Positions 1 through 6,794 are shown, counted from the first letter of the stretch. The stretch: 24,524 bases of DNA from HGM04593 sp045533955 (GCA_045533955.1 JAZSIU010000106.1:1-24524), one strand, 5' to 3'. Numbers and translations: made by a program. Notes: generated by a model from the letters alone, not told the origin.

Positions 1-2
1 AG

Positions 3-359
3 GCAGCACCACGACAGATGCCGCCACAGCCACAACAGACTGTAATGCGTCCCGTGCAGCAGCCTATGCAACGACCTGTTCAGCAACCCCCACAGCCTCA
101 GTATGGCGGGCAGCCTATGTTCACCGCACCACAAGGCGGTTATCCACCTCAGAATGTAGGACAGCAGCATCCTCGCTATCCGCAGGGTGAGATTCCGATG
201 TTCCCACATCATGAAGAGCCTCCTATGCCTGAAGAGTTACAGCAGGCATATATGCACGAAGGCACTGCATACCGCCCCGAGGATTATGAGGAATATCCCG
301 ACTTCCCTCAGTCAATGTTAGAAAATCATTATTCACAGGCATACGCCCAAACAGTTTAA
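3..359 (+). CDS. C-terminal part of an unrecognised Pro/Gln-rich protein (cut by window edge)
   Basis: The reading frame is open to the left edge of the window (codons begin at base 3) and ends at TAA 357-359, so this is the C-terminal end of a longer protein. The visible 119 residues are low complexity. They are dominated by Pro, Gln and Met with PQQ/PVQQP-type repeats, followed by Tyr/Gly-rich stretches and an acidic tail with Glu-Glu-Tyr and Asp-Phe. No domain, membrane segment or catalytic motif can be seen, and I do not recognise the family. It is probably a disordered tail of a larger protein. An ATG at 18 exists but lies inside the repeat pattern and is unlikely to be the start. A second ATG (364) follows the stop by only 4 nt. 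Confidence 0.6.
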   Translation, partial: AAPRQMPPQPQQTVMRPVQQPMQRPVQQPPQPQYGGQPMFTAPQGGYPPQNVGQQHPRYPQGEIPMFPHHEEPPMPEELQQAYMHEGTAYRPEDYEEYPDFPQSMLENHYSQAYAQTV

Positions 360-363
360 GATT

Positions 364-471
364 ATGGCACTTTTAAGAAACGAAATGCAGCGATCATTCA
401 CCTTCAAGAAAGTTGTGATTTGTTTTCAAATTTGTATTTTTGACGTATTGGAAACAATTCTAATTGTATAG
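364..471 (+). pseudogene. Possible remnant of a gene start running into the CRISPR array
   Basis: An ATG sits 4 nt after the stop of the upstream Pro/Gln-rich gene, an operon-like spacing. It opens a 35-codon frame beginning MALLRNEMQRSFTFKK. The first 16 codons lie outside the array. The rest is translated repeat 1 and part of spacer 1, ending at TAG 469-471. The peptide encoded by the repeat is not expected to be functional. The head could be the surviving start of a downstream operon gene that the array displaced, or a chance frame. I do not recognise it. Confidence 0.2.
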
Positions 472-766
472 GATGGCGACAATGAATTGTTGTGATTTGC
501 TTTCAAATTTGTATCTTTGACGTATCGGAAACAATGCGTGAATGAACTCGGGCGACAAAGAGGGAGTTGTGATTTGCTTTCAAATTTGTATCTTTGACGT
601 ATCGGAAACAATCAGTGATTGCAGATTACCAAAATCGTATGCGTTGTGATTTGCTTTCAAATTTGTATCTTTGACGTATCGGAAACAATAGGCGAAGCTC
701 ATTGATAGATATATTTGCGGTTGTGATTTGCTTTCAAATTTGTATCTTTGACGTATCGGAAACAAT
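412..766 (+). CRISPR. Type II-C CRISPR array: 5 repeats of 47 bp, 4 spacers of 30 bp
   Basis: Repeats lie at 412-458, 489-535, 566-612, 643-689 and 720-766. Spacers lie at 459-488, 536-565, 613-642 and 690-719, all exactly 30 bp. The repeat starts GTTGTGATTTGCTTTCAAAT and ends GGAAACAAT, the style of Bacteroides II-C repeats. Repeats 2-5 are identical. Repeat 1 differs at three positions (423, 438, 449), all C to T, and marks the old, cas-distal end. The first 24 nt of the repeat pair with the anti-repeat at 6593-6614, which fixes crRNA orientation as plus strand (spacer followed by GTTGTGATTTGC). Each repeat contains TATCTTTG (TATTTTTG in repeat 1), a Bacteroidota -7 element reading toward the next spacer. 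A strong hairpin terminator follows at 842-871. Protospacers and PAM cannot be read from this window. Confidence 0.97.
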
Positions 767-782
767 ATAATGTGCGCATTAT
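767..782. repeat. Inverted repeat abutting the last CRISPR repeat
   Basis: The arms ATAATG (767-772) and CATTAT (777-782) flank a 4-nt centre and begin directly at the end of repeat 5. This is the cas-proximal side, opposite the degenerate repeat, where new spacers are expected to enter. It could be a leader-anchoring or integration signal, but AT-rich chance symmetry is also possible. Confidence 0.35.
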
Positions 783-841
783 GTTGTAAATCAAAGAATT
801 ATAGTAAGTGTTAGAAATGAAAAATCACTTTGTTTTCGATT

Positions 842-871
842 AAGAATCCCGCCACAAGGCGGGATTCTTTT
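842..871 (+). terminator. Intrinsic terminator between CRISPR array and cas2
   Basis: A perfect 12-bp stem (842-853 with 858-869, core AATCCCGCC / GGCGGGATT) with loop ACAA runs into TTTT on the plus strand. It stops plus-strand array transcripts. It also sits 3 nt past the cas2 stop (875-877), so it may end the convergent cas operon mRNA too, although the minus-strand side lacks a clear U-tract. Confidence 0.85.
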
Positions 872-874
872 GTT

Positions 875-1207
875 CTAAAATAATTCTAATTGCTGTCCGT
901 ATGCAATTGCCGGGCTGGGTTTCTTACCGTGGAAAAGTTCAATTTCGCCAAATTGCTTGTCTGTTATGCAAATAATTCCTACGTGGCCATAGTCGGGGAG
1001 AAAGGATTTTACTCTCTTGATGTGTACGGCGGCATTCTCGGCACTTGCGCAGTGTCGTATGTATATGGAGAACTGAAACATTGTAAAGCCGTCTTTTTGC
1101 AGATTTTTTCTAAATTCGGCGTAGGCTTTTTTGTCTTTTTTTGTCTCAGTGGGAAGGTCGAATAGTACTAATACCCACATAATACGATAGGCGCTTATTC
1201 GGTTCAT
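875..1207 (-). CDS. cas2: CRISPR-associated endoribonuclease Cas2 (type II-C)
   Basis: This 110-residue protein has the Cas2 ferredoxin-like fold signature. An N-terminal beta strand ends in the conserved Asp (MWVLVLFDLPTETKKDKKAY, residues 10-29). Next comes an alpha helix with KNLQKDGF, then FQFSIYIRHC, and a C-terminal strand GHVGIICITDKQFG. In the known family, Cas2 dimers bridge two Cas1 dimers to form the spacer integrase. The start at 1207 overlaps the cas1 stop in an ATGA (1204-1207), which implies translational coupling. An internal Met at residue 10 is an alternative start, but the upstream residues and the coupling favour the first. It is the last gene of the cas9-cas1-cas2 operon and lies convergent to the array, separated by the hairpin at 842-871. 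Confidence 0.95.
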   Translation of the reverse strand: MNRISAYRIMWVLVLFDLPTETKKDKKAYAEFRKNLQKDGFTMFQFSIYIRHCASAENAAVHIKRVKSFLPDYGHVGIICITDKQFGEIELFHGKKPSPAIAYGQQLELF

Positions 1208-2139
1208 TCAATGCGAGGATAGGTGATACGTCGTTGTTCGCCGCTGAAGCATTTGTATAGCGAGGCGGTTGTTTGTGAGGCGGCAATCATCAGCGGGCTG
1301 ATTTTGCCGTTTATATTTACGTCGATTGTGGGGATTGAAAGTAGCTCGGATTTTATATCTTTGGTGAGTGTTAAATTTTCGCCGTATTTGTTTACTATTG
1401 AGTATGTCAGGCGGTCGATATATGGTCGGTAGGGCTCCATAATGTCGTCGGCGAGGCAGTAGGCGTTGTAGCGGTTGTGGTGGTGTATGCCTAATGTGGG
1501 GAGTAGGCCGCTGCTTACCAACGAGCGGGCAATGATGGCGCGCAGAATAGCATAGCCGTAGTTGAGAATGTTGTTAGGTGGGATGCCGTTGCGCTCGCGG
1601 GTGAAGTTGTTGATGTGTCCGAAGAGATGTTTCCAATAGTAGGCTGCGGCGCGTCCTTCCATATTTTCGCTGTCGCCGCTGCGTACGTCGTTGGCCCATA
1701 TTTGCATACATTTTACTTCGGCTCCGGTGCAGGCTTTTAATGTGGCTGCTTGGTTGGATATTTTTTGTTGTATGGTCTGCTGCCATAGTTGTTTGCGCAG
1801 GGGGAGTGAGGCTTCTATTTGATGGCGGAAGCGCTCGTTCTGTGTTGTGTTGCCACTAAGGGGCAGATTGAGGCCTGTGGGCATACTGTGGCTGTCGCAG
1901 GTGATTATGGCGCAGTTATTCTCTAATAGTGCCGACATTAGCCCCGAGGTTATTGTTATCTGTTTGTTGTCGAGCACAATGACGCCAATATCTTCTATGG
2001 GGCGTGATACTTCGTTTTTCTGCTTGAAGGATTGGGACAGTGTGCTGTTGTTTTCAACCTCGGGAAGTTTTATTATGAGTTGACGGTCGCGCAGCGAGAG
2101 ATAGGCCGGGTTGCCGAAATATAGTGTCTTTTTTATCAT
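1204..2139 (-). CDS. cas1: CRISPR-associated integrase Cas1 (type II-C)
   Basis: The protein has 311 residues, a normal length for type II Cas1. An N-terminal beta-rich domain (about 1-95) is followed by the alpha-helical catalytic domain. The metal ligands expected from the family are visible: Glu161 in MEGRAAAYYW, His within GIHHHNRYNAY (219-221), and Asp in the LADDIMEP motif (231-232). The ILNYGYAILR helix (191-200) is also typical. Cas1 with Cas2 captures prespacers and joins them to the leader-repeat junction. The gene begins 4 nt after the cas9 stop and overlaps cas2 by 4 nt, so the three genes are almost certainly one transcript. No frameshift or missing active-site residue is seen. 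Confidence 0.96.
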   Translation of the reverse strand: MIKKTLYFGNPAYLSLRDRQLIIKLPEVENNSTLSQSFKQKNEVSRPIEDIGVIVLDNKQITITSGLMSALLENNCAIITCDSHSMPTGLNLPLSGNTTQNERFRHQIEASLPLRKQLWQQTIQQKISNQAATLKACTGAEVKCMQIWANDVRSGDSENMEGRAAAYYWKHLFGHINNFTRERNGIPPNNILNYGYAILRAIIARSLVSSGLLPTLGIHHHNRYNAYCLADDIMEPYRPYIDRLTYSIVNKYGENLTLTKDIKSELLSIPTIDVNINGKISPLMIAASQTTASLYKCFSGEQRRITYPRIE

Positions 2140-2143
2140 TATT

Positions 2144-5100
2144 TTATTCTCCTATATGTACTATTTTACCTATATGATTTATGCGTACTTTGACTATGCC
2201 TTTAAGATTTTGAAGGGCTGTTATTCTTTTCCACGTAATGTCTTTTAGCTCTTTAGTTTCGTTTACTGTTGTTTCTAAATGGTGCCGGAACCAATAGTCT
2301 TTCGAGGACAGTTTTTGTACTCGGAATAGGTTGGGGCTTATGAGGTGATAATTGTCGGGGTTCAGGATGTCAGTTTCTTGTGGGTCGAAGCCTGTTGCGG
2401 GGTTGGGGAATACAAAGTATTCGTTCTGTTTCATTGTGAAGCAGAATTGCCACCCTTGGCCCGAGTTGTATTCGCGGTCGATAATGGGTTGTTGGTTCAT
2501 TGCGCGCGCTGTTGCCTCGAAGAAGGAGACGGTGCTCTCTTGTAGGTTGCCTTTGTGGTCGGTGTATATGGCTACGTGGTGGTTCTTCGAGGGGTTTACG
2601 TAGTCGCTTGGTTGGGCGGAGCCTGTGTGGTCGGTGATTATGTGGCCGTGGTGGTCGTGTTTGTCGTGCAGTGCAATGGGGGTGTTTAGGTTCTCGAGTA
2701 TGGTTACTCGTTTTATTTTTATTCCTTTCTCTTTGTTTATATAGATGGGATTTTCGTCTAAATTGGAGAATGCTGCGGTTGCGTCGTTGTTGTATTGTTT
2801 GAGACGCTCGGAGAGGAGTTTTTTTATGCGTTTGTCAACGACTTTCTCGAGGTTTAATTTGTTGTCGATGTTTTTGCGTACGGTATATGTCTTTTCGAGG
2901 CTTACAAGTTTTACGCGTGAAGGGAGGGTGGTGCCGTTGCTGTCGAGATATATGGGGTTTTTCTCGAGGCTGTTTTTGCCTGTGAATGCTTTTTTTGCGT
3001 CGTTGCCATTTTCGTGCAGGCGTGCCAATAGTGCCTCGCGGTAGCGTTTGTCGGCTACCAATGCTATGTGTTGGGCGTTGAATTTCGAGCCTATTGTCTC
3101 GTAGCTGGTTGTGTATCGCAGTATGCTGCCGTAGATGGTCTCTTTATGCAGTTGTCCGCGTGGGGTTAATTGTTGCTTGCTGTTTGTTTTTTTGTTGCCT
3201 GCTTTGGTGTTGTTTGTGTTTTTGGTAACTACTTTGTTGTTGGATTTTATGGAGATAAGAAGGCTGGTGAGTTGTTCCCGTGCTGCTTCGCGCAGGTGTT
3301 CGAACGGGCTGTTGAAGCGTAGCTTTCCGTGGCTGTCTCGGTGGAGCTCTTTTTGCTCGATACTGTATATCGGGCTGTTTTTATCGCTGCGGGAATTTAG
3401 GTTGTTGAGGTATTGTATTATGCTTCGTTTGGTGAAGGCTATGACAAGGGCGTCCATAGCGTGGTGGCGGTGGTCGTTGCGCTTTGTCCAATTTTTTATG
3501 CGACCTGTTTTTTGGCCGTTCTTGTCGGTGATTATTTCGGTTAGTCCTTGCTTGGCGTATTTTTCCCAATTGAGCTCTTGCATTGTGTCTATCAGACCCC
3601 AATCTTGGCGCAGGCGGTCGGTGATTTTGCCTGTCGTGGATACTACGTGCGGCACTATCTGCTCTAATATTTCGCGGGCTTTGCGTGCGATATATTGTGT
3701 GTTGCGTAGGTCGCGGACGATAAAATCTTTGGGAATATCTTCGCCGCGCATAAGTAGTTTGTCGCGCTTTGTTTTGCTTATTATGCCTTTTTTGTAAAGT
3801 TCTTCTACTGTGGCTTTATACCTATCGGCATTCTTTTCGCCGTATTTTGCTATTATGTAGTCGTAGGCGGTGTCGCTGCCTTTTTCGATGTTTATGTCCA
3901 TTGCTTCGAGTGTTTTGTTCGAGTATGAGTCGTCGAAAAGGCGTGCTTGGGGGATTATGTGTTCGATGTTGAATTTTTGGCCGAAAAGCTCCTCTCGGGG
4001 TATGTATGTGTTGGAGTAGAGGGTGTGGTAGCCGTTGTCTTTTAGCTCGGAGTAGAGTTTGTATCTTATTATGTCGTTGCGGCTTGGGTTTTGTATCGCG
4101 AATTCTTGGCTCAGGATGTTTTTTATCTTTTCGTTCTCTTTGGTGGCTTTGTTTATGGCGAGGCTTGCCGTCTCGCGCTCTTTAGCGCTGCTTTTGAGCT
4201 CGCGTGCCAATTCTATGCGTATCTCGTCGGGCTTGCCATATTCTATTGTTATGGCGTTGATGACGTTTGTCATTTGGTTTAGTATTTTCTCGACTACGGG
4301 GTTGCGCAGACTGTTGCGGGGCAGCTGTTCGAGTCTATCTTTGTAGATTTTGTTTTTAAGGTCGTCGGTTGTTTGCGAGTGTGAGTGGTTGTAGCCGGCA
4401 TAGGCGCAGGCAATGTCGTATCTATTGCCTTCTTTCAGGTGCGGAAGAATGTTGCCAATTGCTTTGCTGCTGAGGCTGCCGTAAGCCTCGTCGAAGGTTA
4501 CTGCGGCCAATATGCCGGCGCACTCTTCGTTCATATTTGTGAGGGCGCTGATTTTATTTATCAGGCTGAGGTTGCCGCTTTTGGATTTATCGTCGGTGTA
4601 GGAGTAGAGTAGGTGCCACAGTCTGTACATCGGCTCTTGTTCGAGGCTGTCGGCGGCGCTGTCGAATCGTAGAAAATCGCTTTTTATGTTGTGTGCACTG
4701 AAAAGCCTGTCGATGGTGTCGTAGATTGTTTCGCTGTCGAGTTTGGAGAAATTGTACTCGTTGTATCCGAGTGCGACTATTATTGTGCGGCAGGCGTCGA
4801 GTAGTTTCGAGAGGGTGCGGTTGCCTTCGACCTCTTTGTAGTTGAGGTCGAGTTGACGGTGGTTGCGATAGAGGAGTTTGAGGATTTCGTTTTTCTTTAG
4901 TTTGTCGCGTACGTTGAGTTCTTTAAAGAGTTGCTCTTTTTCTTCGAGATTGAGTGTAAATCTTTCGTCTGTCTCGGTGTTCTTGACAATGAGATTGTTC
5001 AGTGTCTGCCATATTTTAAATTCTTGGAACAGGGGCGAGGATTTTGGGCACACGCGGCGGCCTATTGTCTTTTTGCGGCTGTGGCCGTCGATGCTTATTT

Positions 5101-6247
5101 CTATCTCTTTGCGCTCGAATTGACATAGTGCAATTAGCCCTTTCTGACTTTTGAGGCTGCGTTGATAGAAGATTATTATGTCGCGTATTTCGTGCTTGAG
5201 CTCGGGGGTGAGCTCTTTGTGGAACGCGGCTTGCGTTTCCCATATTCGCTCGAACTCGTCGAGGTAATCTTGACGGTAATAGACGGTGTTCTTGAGGCTG
5301 GCGTTGGGGTTCTCGTCGAGTTGTTTCATTAGCATTTGTCCGATGGTCATCCGGCCGAAATAGAGCATCTTGTTTCGGTCGCCTATTGCGCCCAAATAGT
5401 TGCTGCCACGGTTTATTTGCCCGTTTAACTCGACGAGTGTATAGGCGACAATTTCTATTGGTTGCTGCTCTTTGACTGCTTTGCTTCGCCAACGGTAGAG
5501 GGCTCTCTTCTTGTCGGTTTCTTTGTTCTCGGCCGGGGTTATAGAGTGCTTGTGTAGTATGGTGTAGGTTGCCTTGCTGTTTTTGTTGTGAATTTCGTTG
5601 TATAGGGCCTCGGTCAGCTCTTGCGGATAGAAGGTTTTTTGTGTCGAGTATATTCTGTCGAATTCGTCTTGTAGGTCGGAGCGGTAAAATTCGGGGATAT
5701 ATTTTTTCCCTTTTTCGAGGCGGCGGTAGACGTATTCTCCCGGGGTGATATTATTGTCGTATAATTCTCTTGCTATGCTGATGCTGTCTATTATGCTTCC
5801 TTCGTCGTTGTTTTTTGCTTTTCTGTTGCTTTTGTAACCGCGCTTTTTGTTTATCATCAGCAGCACGCGGGCGAGTTGTTCGAGGGTGATTTCTTCTTCT
5901 GCGGCTTTTGCGCGCAGACGATAGGTCTCAAATGTCGTGCGGTTGCCATTCTCGCACAGGGGTGTGTCGTCGCTTATTATATTATTTTCTTTGAGACACT
6001 CTATTAGATTGTCGCGTCTTAGTTTGTAGCGTTGCAGATTGCGGCGCATACTGCGCTTGAGTGTGCGGTCGCTGTTCGTGGTGATGCTTTTGCCTTTCTC
6101 GAAATTCTGTTGCTCATCGACTGTCAACGGGGTTACGCGTACTCCCAATTTTATTATTGATGATGTCTCGCTACTGTTTTCTGCTTCGTTTACAAGGGCC
6201 CATCCTATGCTGCTTACTCCTAAGTCGAGACCTAATATCTTTTTCAT
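2144..6247 (-). CDS. cas9: CRISPR-associated endonuclease Cas9 (type II-C)
   Basis: The protein has 1367 residues from the chosen start MKKILGLDLG, within the size range of Bacteroidota II-C Cas9. All catalytic residues are present: Asp8 (RuvC-I, ILGLDLGVSSIGWAL), Glu679 (RuvC-II, IRIELAREL), His763 and Asn786 (HNH, EHIIPQARLFDDSYSNK), and His929/Asp932 (RuvC-III, HHAMDALVIA). The Arg-rich bridge helix follows RuvC-I (about 61-85), and the recognition lobe spans about 90-650. After RuvC-III come a Lys/Asn/Thr-rich linker and the PAM-interacting region with SDYVNPSKNHHVAIYTD. In the HNH the usual Asp before His is Glu762. Guided by crRNA:tracrRNA, it cuts both strands of target DNA. The frame is open 31 codons further upstream, to 6340. 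That extension lacks family similarity and lies over the likely promoter (6328-6335), so I reject it. The tracrRNA gene is divergent, about 350 nt upstream. Confidence 0.97.
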   Translation of the reverse strand: MKKILGLDLGVSSIGWALVNEAENSSETSSIIKLGVRVTPLTVDEQQNFEKGKSITTNSDRTLKRSMRRNLQRYKLRRDNLIECLKENNIISDDTPLCENGNRTTFETYRLRAKAAEEEITLEQLARVLLMINKKRGYKSNRKAKNNDEGSIIDSISIARELYDNNITPGEYVYRRLEKGKKYIPEFYRSDLQDEFDRIYSTQKTFYPQELTEALYNEIHNKNSKATYTILHKHSITPAENKETDKKRALYRWRSKAVKEQQPIEIVAYTLVELNGQINRGSNYLGAIGDRNKMLYFGRMTIGQMLMKQLDENPNASLKNTVYYRQDYLDEFERIWETQAAFHKELTPELKHEIRDIIIFYQRSLKSQKGLIALCQFERKEIEISIDGHSRKKTIGRRVCPKSSPLFQEFKIWQTLNNLIVKNTETDERFTLNLEEKEQLFKELNVRDKLKKNEILKLLYRNHRQLDLNYKEVEGNRTLSKLLDACRTIIVALGYNEYNFSKLDSETIYDTIDRLFSAHNIKSDFLRFDSAADSLEQEPMYRLWHLLYSYTDDKSKSGNLSLINKISALTNMNEECAGILAAVTFDEAYGSLSSKAIGNILPHLKEGNRYDIACAYAGYNHSHSQTTDDLKNKIYKDRLEQLPRNSLRNPVVEKILNQMTNVINAITIEYGKPDEIRIELARELKSSAKERETASLAINKATKENEKIKNILSQEFAIQNPSRNDIIRYKLYSELKDNGYHTLYSNTYIPREELFGQKFNIEHIIPQARLFDDSYSNKTLEAMDINIEKGSDTAYDYIIAKYGEKNADRYKATVEELYKKGIISKTKRDKLLMRGEDIPKDFIVRDLRNTQYIARKAREILEQIVPHVVSTTGKITDRLRQDWGLIDTMQELNWEKYAKQGLTEIITDKNGQKTGRIKNWTKRNDHRHHAMDALVIAFTKRSIIQYLNNLNSRSDKNSPIYSIEQKELHRDSHGKLRFNSPFEHLREAAREQLTSLLISIKSNNKVVTKNTNNTKAGNKKTNSKQQLTPRGQLHKETIYGSILRYTTSYETIGSKFNAQHIALVADKRYREALLARLHENGNDAKKAFTGKNSLEKNPIYLDSNGTTLPSRVKLVSLEKTYTVRKNIDNKLNLEKVVDKRIKKLLSERLKQYNNDATAAFSNLDENPIYINKEKGIKIKRVTILENLNTPIALHDKHDHHGHIITDHTGSAQPSDYVNPSKNHHVAIYTDHKGNLQESTVSFFEATARAMNQQPIIDREYNSGQGWQFCFTMKQNEYFVFPNPATGFDPQETDILNPDNYHLISPNLFRVQKLSSKDYWFRHHLETTVNETKELKDITWKRITALQNLKGIVKVRINHIGKIVHIGE

Positions 6248-6327
6248 ATTGGTATATGTTTTTTGTTCTATTGTTTTTGTGCTTGTTGCTGCAAACAATT
6301 GGTTTTTATATTGTTCGCGCTTTAGTG

Positions 6328-6335
6328 CAAATATA
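6328..6335 (-). promoter_or_regulatory. Candidate -7 promoter element for the cas9-cas1-cas2 operon
   Basis: The minus strand reads TATATTTG, a perfect match to the Bacteroidota TAnnTTTG -7 element. Transcription would begin near 6320, giving a 5' leader of roughly 70 nt before the cas9 ATG at 6247. No good TTTG -33 element lies 19 nt upstream, so the call is tentative. Confidence 0.4.
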
Positions 6336-6390
6336 GCCACAAACGAGCGGAAAATATGAAGTTTACTTTAATATTTTACAAAGCGAGTGC

Positions 6391-6412
6391 AGATAATATT
6401 CGGGAATTATCT
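6391..6412. promoter_or_regulatory. Inverted repeat in the cas9/tracrRNA divergent region
   Basis: AGATAAT (6391-6397) and ATTATCT (6406-6412) form a 7-bp inverted repeat around ATTCGGGA. A related sequence recurs: GTGCAGATAATATTCGG at 6388-6404 and GTGCCGATAATATTTTTCGG at 6468-6487. The short word GCGAGTG also occurs twice, at 6383-6389 and 6428-6434. These lie between the divergent cas9 and tracrRNA transcription units and could bind a regulator. No known operator is recognised. Confidence 0.3.
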
Positions 6413-6556
6413 CAAATATTGTAACAGGCGAGTGAAAAAACAGGTTTGTTTGTGTATTTAGCAGCAGGTGCCGATAATATTTTTCGGAGCAAATAAAGTA
6501 AATGACCTTAATAAAAACAAAGATAATCGCGTGCCGTTTAAATTTTCGTTGCAGAA

Positions 6557-6587
6557 TTTGTTTGTGTGAAAATAAAGCGTATCTTTG
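6557..6587 (+). promoter_or_regulatory. tracrRNA promoter (Bacteroidota -33/-7 type)
   Basis: TTTG at 6557-6560, a 19-nt spacer, and TATCTTTG at 6580-6587 match the Bacteroidota -33 TTTG / -7 TAnnTTTG consensus and spacing. The expected transcription start falls at about 6592-6595, the first bases of the anti-repeat. Confidence 0.8.
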
Positions 6588-6592
6588 CCGTT

Positions 6593-6675
6593 ACAAATTT
6601 GAGCAAATCACAATAAGGATTATTCCGTTGTGAAAACACTTAAAGCGGGGCTTTGATGCTTCGCTTTTTTTTTTT
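6593..6675 (+). ncRNA. tracrRNA of the type II-C system
   Basis: The anti-repeat ACAAATTTGAGCAAATCACAAT (6593-6614) pairs with nt 1-24 of the CRISPR repeat over 22 base pairs, leaving a 2-nt U bulge on the crRNA side after C12 and one terminal G-U pair. Next come a short GGA-TTAT-TCC hairpin (6617-6626, nexus-like), a GTG-AAAA-CAC hairpin (6630-6639) and a terminal stem. The terminal stem pairs 6642-6651 with 6658-6667 (10 pairs, two of them G-U) and leads into an 11-T run (6665-6675), a classic intrinsic terminator. It is about 83 nt long. In the known system, tracrRNA pairs with crRNA for processing and Cas9 loading. The exact 5' end is inferred from the promoter. Confidence 0.92.
6642..6675 (+). 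terminator. Intrinsic terminator of tracrRNA
   Basis: The stem AAAGCGGGGC / GCTTCGCTTT with a 6-nt loop is followed directly by a T-run ending at 6675. It also forms the 3' hairpin of tracrRNA, as is usual in type II systems. Confidence 0.85.
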
Positions 6676-6752
6676 GTCCAATAAGAGATTTTTAGAGTGA
6701 AATCATCCTACATTTTGTCGGTGTTATCTCGCTTGCCGGCTTCTTGGGGTAG

Positions 6753-6794
6753 AAAAAACAGCGCCCGAGAAACTATTGTGTGTGTTTCGGGCGC
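6753..6794 (-). terminator. Terminator downstream of the ion-channel gene
   Basis: The arms GCGCCCG (6761-6767) and CGGGCGC (6788-6794) are extended by AAAC/GTTT after a 2-nt bulge. On the minus strand the hairpin is followed by a six-T run (A-run 6753-6758 on the plus strand). It lies 38 nt past the stop of the channel gene and should end the sbcD-to-channel transcript. Confidence 0.8.

Noticed and set aside
426..765. Two 61-codon minus-strand reading frames across the CRISPR repeats
   Set aside because: They are translations of the repeat units themselves and share the same repeated peptide. They are not genes.
3135..3797. 220-codon plus-strand open frame opposite cas9
   Set aside because: It is a shadow of the RuvC-III and HNH region of Cas9. 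Its Ser/Arg/Leu-rich composition is typical of antisense frames.
6248..6340. 31-codon N-terminal extension of Cas9 up to an ATG at 6340
   Set aside because: The Cas9 family begins at the RuvC-I strand (MKKILGLDLG). The extension lies over the likely -7 promoter element at 6328-6335.
875..6340. Search for csn2 or cas4 that would make the locus II-A or II-B
   Set aside because: Only cas9, cas1 and cas2 are present, and no other frame fits. The locus is type II-C.
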